A stretch of DNA of 64,000 nucleotides, from positions 3,420,501 to 3,484,500 of the forward strand of contig NW_026947488.1 of the NCBI RefSeq assembly GCF_034190915.1, given 5' to 3'. Shown piece by piece: positions 59,253 through 64,000 of this stretch (position 1 is its first letter; each line of letters begins with the position of its first letter). The notes below the pieces were generated by a model, which saw only the letters and a program-made list of their open reading frames with translations, made no database searches and was not told where the DNA came from. The position numbers and the translations under genes were made by a program. The DNA is from Cavia porcellus (lineage: Eukaryota > Chordata > Mammalia > Rodentia > Caviidae).

Positions 59253-59375
59253 TTTGAAGGTAGAGTCTCACTAAATTGCTGAATTATGTAGGCTGGGATT
59301 GAATTTGACATCCTCCTACCTCTGTCTCTGGAGAGCCCTGGGATTATAGTGTGCTCCTCCACAGCAGGCTGTAAA
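59253..59375 (-). mobile_element. B1 SINE
   Basis: Minus-strand B1: plus-strand GGTAGAGTCTCACTAAATTG, CTGAATTATGTAGGCTGGG, ACATCCTCCTACCTCTGTCT and GGGATTATAGTGTGCTCC. The CACTAAATTGCTG wording resembles squirrel-type B1. Confidence 0.8.
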
Positions 59376-60509
59376 GTATGAAGCTTGGAAGTGTAACCCT
59401 CCACAGGCCCAGTGCACCTTCAGTAATGCCTTATATGGAGCACCTTTGTGGGAATACTTCCCCTAACAGTTGATACAGCTGAACTCCTCTGGACTTGGGC
59501 GCCATATTGAACTGGACTTTCGTTTGGGAAAAGTGATTGTGATGAGAGCCATCATTTATGGACCACTTTTGATCCCAGAACTGTGCTGCAGGGCTGATGA
59601 TGTTCACCACCAATTTCTCAGAGAGGCACGCTTCCCTGCCTTCCCTGTGGTACTGAAGTACTGCAGTCAGCAAGGCATAAGTGTTCTGGGAAAAAGGATA
59701 GAAAGAAAAGGTGGCCTCTGACAGGGCTCACTGCATTGTGGGTAGGACAGGAGATCAATGGTGGTCACCAGCCTAAAACTTTTCTTTGCTGTTGATGGTG
59801 AAGGAGCAGAACTTCCCACTCAGGGGTCAGGACAGGGGTCTCCTGGTTTCTAAGGAGTTCACTAAGATCTCCCCAAGAGAAATTTCAGGTTCCCAGGCAT
59901 TCTCAGACCCTCCACCCCTTCTAAATCCCTCGGCAGGTCTTTTCCCATCACTTGTTAGAGCTGCCTCCACCGTCTTTGCTGACGTCCCTGAGGCCAGAGA
60001 ATGTGAATCCTCTCTTTCTTTTCCTCCAGTCCTTTACTAAAAAGAACCAACTTTAAACCTGCCTAGAGCTCCCACTAACAAGCAACTCCCCCCCCCCCAC
60101 TCATTACATAAGAAATCGGAGACCTGCCCACCTCACGTGGCTCAGGGCATCCAATCTGATTTCCTCAGAAGGTGGGCACCCACTCACTGGGGCCCTGCTC
60201 AACTCCAAGGGTCTCCCTTGGGGTGGACAAAGCCAGCACCGTGACTCCAACACCCAGCCAGGACTTCCATGGTGAGGAGGGTGAAATGAATGTTTCCAAG
60301 CTTGTTTTTAAGCTTTATATTTTTTCTTGAATACAATTATTTGGATATACAAAGATCCCAGACAGTCAGAAAAGAACGCTCCACAACCTCGTCTTCAGTG
60401 GGATACTATGAACTTTAGACTGAAATAGAGTATTCTATCAATATAGATCCATAACCTTCTTTCTAAAAGTGCTGTAGGCATTTCAATCCCATACGTGTCC
60501 TGTACTCCA
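59376..60509. other. Unannotated stretch
   Basis: Positions 59535-59640 faintly resemble a reversed MIR or L2 end. A C10 run lies at 60089-60098. An open frame (59470-59721, plus, 83 codons) and its minus counterpart have no recognised domain. Confidence 0.3.
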
Positions 60510-60753
60510 TTGCTTTTAGTTCTTGTACTATAATATTTAACCACAATATAATGCCATGTGCAATGGTGCCTTCGTTTACAAACTTAATTTCCTTTACAAT
60601 CTTGGAGGAAATGGGTGCATTCATATTTGTATGGAGAAGACGGCTGTGGTCATGTTTGTCACCAGATGTGGAATTTGAGAACAGAGGCATAATTTTGTTC
60701 AGGAATCTAATTGTTTGCAAACAGAAGCATTCAAGAACTGAGGTATTACTGTA
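60510..60753 (-). mobile_element. Tigger/mariner-like non-autonomous DNA element, copy 2
   Basis: Read on the minus strand it begins TACAGTAATACCTCAGTTCT followed by CTGTTTGCAAACAATTAG, a GTTCTCAAATTCC block, GACAAACATGACCAC, and AAGGAAATTAAGTTTGTAAA. All have counterparts at matching distances in 9285-9520. No transposase frame is present. Confidence 0.6.
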
Positions 60754-60819
60754 TTTGACTAATTTCTTAAGAAGGCTCATATTTCCATTCAATTATTGTA
60801 AATAATAATGTACTGAAAA

Positions 60820-60995
60820 TCTTTTAATATAAATCACTGTACCTATGTTGGAGTCCATTGTTAGAATCTAAGTATAGAAGACAAATTTCTTGGGCAAGAG
60901 GTGTGAACATTTTTAAAGAGTTAGATTTGCAGTTTTAAGTGGCTCATCAATGATATTGTATATTTCAAGTTTCATAAGAGATTATAAAATGTTTT
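60820..60995 (-). mobile_element. LINE-1 fragment (L1M type)
   Basis: Minus-strand old L1: plus-strand CAAATTTCTTGGGCAAGAGG, TGTGAACATTTTTAAAGAGT and a later GTTTTCCTTCTCACCTTGAC fit the reversed L1 tail of ORF2. Diverged. Confidence 0.5.
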
Positions 60996-61879
60996 CCTTC
61001 TCACCTTGACCAGTTCAATGTATCTAAACTGTTAATGTGTTTATTATACTTGTTTCATGTTGACATAAATACATATTCTAATCTAGGCTGAATAGCAGTC
61101 ATAAAACATGATATTCCTTTATGTTTTTAAGTGGCAGTATTGACCCTGCACAAGTAAGCATCTTTCTACTTCTGTAAAATGAAAGCCCAGGAAAATAAGA
61201 GTAGAAGCTAATTTAAATGGCAAATGAGAAAGGGGTGAATAAGAGCCAAACTTATGCCGGTATGCATTTTTATTTGGCTTTTCCTTTTGAAACTGGTAGA
61301 GATTTTACCTGTTCAAAAACATTTTCAATAAAAAATAAATTCCAAAATTATATACAAGTAAAAATAAATGTAATTTTAAGTCAATTTGATAACATAAAAC
61401 AGAAAAATAATGAATTCAAATAACTCTTGCACATAGCCCTATACACCAAAGTAGAAAATTTTCTAAGAATAAAAAGAGCAACCAAGACCTTTTATGTTTT
61501 ACCCTACAGGTTAAGTGTTGGCAGCTGGGTGATGATGCAGCTCTGAAATTATTTTGAATGTATCGAGATATTCAGAAAACAGGCCAAAATGTTGATGTTT
61601 AGAAACAGGGTTTTTACTGAGAGAAGAGAGCGCAAAGTATAAAGTGAGAAAAGCTTAGGAAAGGCTTATAGGGTTCTCCTCAAATTCTGAATTGGAGGTC
61701 TCAGTGTAAACTCATGACCAAAGAAACGATCTGTCCTCAACTTGGTGGCTCTGAGAGCCTGGAAGCAGTGGCAGCTCAGGAGTGGTACACACCCTGGAGG
61801 CCTGTTCCTGCTTTCTAAAACTAATTCAAGGTAAGCATTAATGGACGAACTCAGGGTCTAGGACAAGAGGACAAGGTGC
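60996..61879. other. AT-rich unannotated stretch
   Basis: No gene or confident repeat was recognised. Confidence 0.35.
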
Positions 61880-62140
61880 GTGTCTTGGTTGTTTCTTTTC
61901 TCTGCAAGTGAAAGCCATGGCCCAGGTGATTTATAAAGGATAGTGATTTACTTTCTCACCATCCTGGAGGCTGGGAAATCCAGCAGCAGGTGCTGCATAT
62001 GCTGGGGGCTTCATCACAGCATGGCAAGGGCATCATATGATGAGATTTGTGTTTGTGCCACAAAATAGGTAGATGCTCGAGTGAGCACTTCAAAGGGAAG
62101 TAACCGCTGGACCATGGGGCATCTCATGTTTCAGATGAGA
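61880..62140 (-). mobile_element. ERVL-MaLR LTR fragment
   Basis: Reverse MaLR LTR: plus-strand CCCAGGTGATTTATAAAGGA, GTGATTTACTTTCTCACCAT, CCTGGAGGCTGGGAAATCCA, GGGGCTTCATCACAGCATGG and GTGAGCACTTCAAAGGGAAG follow the usual reversed order. Confidence 0.65.
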
Positions 62141-64000
62141 CACAGGGAGCCTGTGAAAACTATGACAGACACAGTGAATAGCAGTGATACTTATGAATCC
62201 ACACACATGATCTTAAAAGAGGGAATATAATAAAGAGAACAAAAGTCGAGGTCTTATAGATAAATGTGGATTAATATATGCAAAAGAAATAATAGAAAAA
62301 ATCAGTAAGCAGCTATTAACTCTAATTTTTAGAAAGTAATTGTTTTCATCTTTTATTAAATTATTGTACATACAAAATTGCATTTATGTGATGAGCTTAA
62401 AAGCTTATAAAACAACTTGAAATAAACAACTTTGTATATTAAATATAAGTAGTTATATGTAGCTGCCTTTGCATAATTCTCTCCTGAGCTATTCCTAAAA
62501 GCGAGGATATGAGGAGATACAATACCACCACATGAGACTCTTCCACCTATTTTTTTAAAAAAAATTGAAGTGTATGTTTTATTTTGAAAAGAAGGACCAA
62601 ATAATCCCTAATATTTGTATATTTTTCATTAGATTCTGTCAAGCTTACCTCTTTGCTTTTAGGAGATTGAAATTAAAGATTAATTTTTGTAGGACTGATA
62701 TTATTGCTAAAAAAACTGACCATATATACAAATGAAGTTAAGACATGAATTAGTAGACATAGTGTAAGTCCAGGTAATCACATGTGTGCACAAAGATAAA
62801 ATCTGACTGGCTAAGGATTTTGTGCATAATTTCTTTTGCAAAAATTGGTTCAGGAAAGAATTTTCAATGGATCCTAAAACAATTGTGTGCACAGGCTGGA
62901 GAGGAAAGGAAATCCAGGGTGTCATTGGTTACATGCGGATTGCAGAGAGAAATATGTCTTTACTACAATGGCAAACAGAAACACTGAAACAACACCCAGG
63001 ATCTGGAGGCAGGTTTATTTACTTCAGTGGGCACTGATCAGGATAACTCCCAGAATATCAGGACCTGATCTCTGGTGGTCCAAGGCTCATATGAGATGAG
63101 GAAGCAAGCACGATGGATTGTCCATGGGGACTGGTTTACACAGTGTGCATCACGGTGACCAGCCATTTTCATGAGATGGAAGCAACTGGAACTGAAATGG
63201 GAACTATTACCTGAGCAACTCACAAACCCAAGTATACTGGCTGCGGGATCCTGGCTCCTCTTTTAGTTCCCCTGGAAAATCTCCTGGGAACATTGCCTGC
63301 TATCTTTTGACACATGGTCCAACTAGAAGAAGTAACATTAGGGCTGTCAGTGATCCAAGGCTGGGCTCTAGCCAAGGCCTCCAAGATTATCTTATCTCAG
63401 AATTTTTTCCTAGTTGTTTTAGGAGAGAACAATATAGTAATGTTCTGTAACATTCCATTGACAAGGAATAGTGGGAGTTAATCAGATCTAGGAGAGTGCC
63501 CAGTGTGTCTTGGATACTCATCAAATCTTGGTCAAGTGTTTAACTGATTATTTTATTCTCTTTGGGAAACTCTATAGAGCTTAAGGGGGGAAAAAAACAC
63601 AGTTAGTGGGAGGAGGGGGAGCAGGGAAGCAAGGATTGGAGTAAACAGTCTGAAAAACACAAAAATCAAGAGGAATAGGTACGGAGCAATGCTGTGAACA
63701 GTGCCCTCAGGATTCAGCCATGCGTGGACTGGTCAGCATTCAGAGTGACCAGAGCATAGTTTTGAGTGTGTTATCTCTATAGAGTGAGTCTCAGAAGAGC
63801 TGTTCAGGTAAATTTTTCAGGGAATTTAACACTGAATTTCTGAAACTTGTAGAGGTAGTTAGTGTGTACTTGGTTATATGTGTGTGAATTATAAGCCCCC
63901 CCCTTTCCTTCTTTCTTCACTTTTTCACAGCTTTGTGTCCTGCATCTTATATGTAGTTTTAGTTGCTTCTGCCATAAATGCAGACCCATTGTCATTGCCA
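62141..64000. other. Unannotated stretch, AT-rich then mixed
   Basis: No gene was recognised. Positions 62860-63300 have several overlapping open frames up to 71 codons and a more balanced composition than their flanks, perhaps a remnant of an unplaced retroelement. A short C7 run lies near 63898. Confidence 0.3.

Noticed and set aside
1..64000. CRISPR array, phage, operon or bacterial gene cluster
   Set aside because: No regularly spaced repeats or dense long frames; SINEs, LINEs and LTRs show vertebrate nuclear DNA.

Overview
The window looks like ordinary mammalian nuclear DNA: mostly intergenic or intronic sequence with old interspersed repeats and no long intact reading frame. The SINEs point to a rodent. 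B1 monomers occur at 1498-1670, 52331-52435 and 59253-59375. Fused B1-dID elements occur at 15313-15485 and 23199-23390. In both fusions the tRNA-like half lacks the middle of a full ID element, a form known from squirrel-like and some other non-murid rodents. Alu, murid B2 and kangaroo-rat ID types were not seen. A squirrel-related rodent is favoured; guinea-pig or mole-rat relatives are not excluded. This is inference from repeats only.

Layout. 0-11 kb: an MLT1-type LTR, a B1, a conserved-looking AT-rich block near 4 kb, an old L1 3' end, a MaLR LTR, a Tigger-like DNA transposon, more L1 and an ID-like SINE. 11-24 kb: two MER20 copies, an MLT1 LTR, two B1-dID SINEs, a candidate last coding exon on the minus strand (14691-14951), two candidate small plus-strand exons (11848-11874, 18537-18588) and an ERVL-type LTR (21800-22274) bracketed by an 85-bp inverted repeat with 3 mismatches. 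24-44 kb: GC-richer sequence with back-to-back MaLR LTRs, an MLT1, a MIR, a candidate plus-strand last exon with poly-A signal (38532-38940), an L1 fragment, a polypurine tract and a clear MaLR LTR. 44-54 kb: repeat-poor, with blocks rich in homeodomain and TCF/LEF-like motifs that resemble conserved non-coding elements, plus one near-complete MIR. 54-64 kb: a TG microsatellite, two MER5-type hAT fragments, L2, MaLR LTRs, a B1, L1 and a second Tigger-like copy.

No known gene could be named. The best coding evidence is (a) the minus-strand terminal exon, with a strong splice acceptor and 86 open codons, and (b) three plus-strand candidate exons whose splice phases agree across 27 kb. Both were read by eye and need homology or RNA support. 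No rRNA, tRNA or snRNA gene and no CRISPR array was seen. All repeat family names come from remembered consensus sequences, not from a search, and boundaries are approximate.
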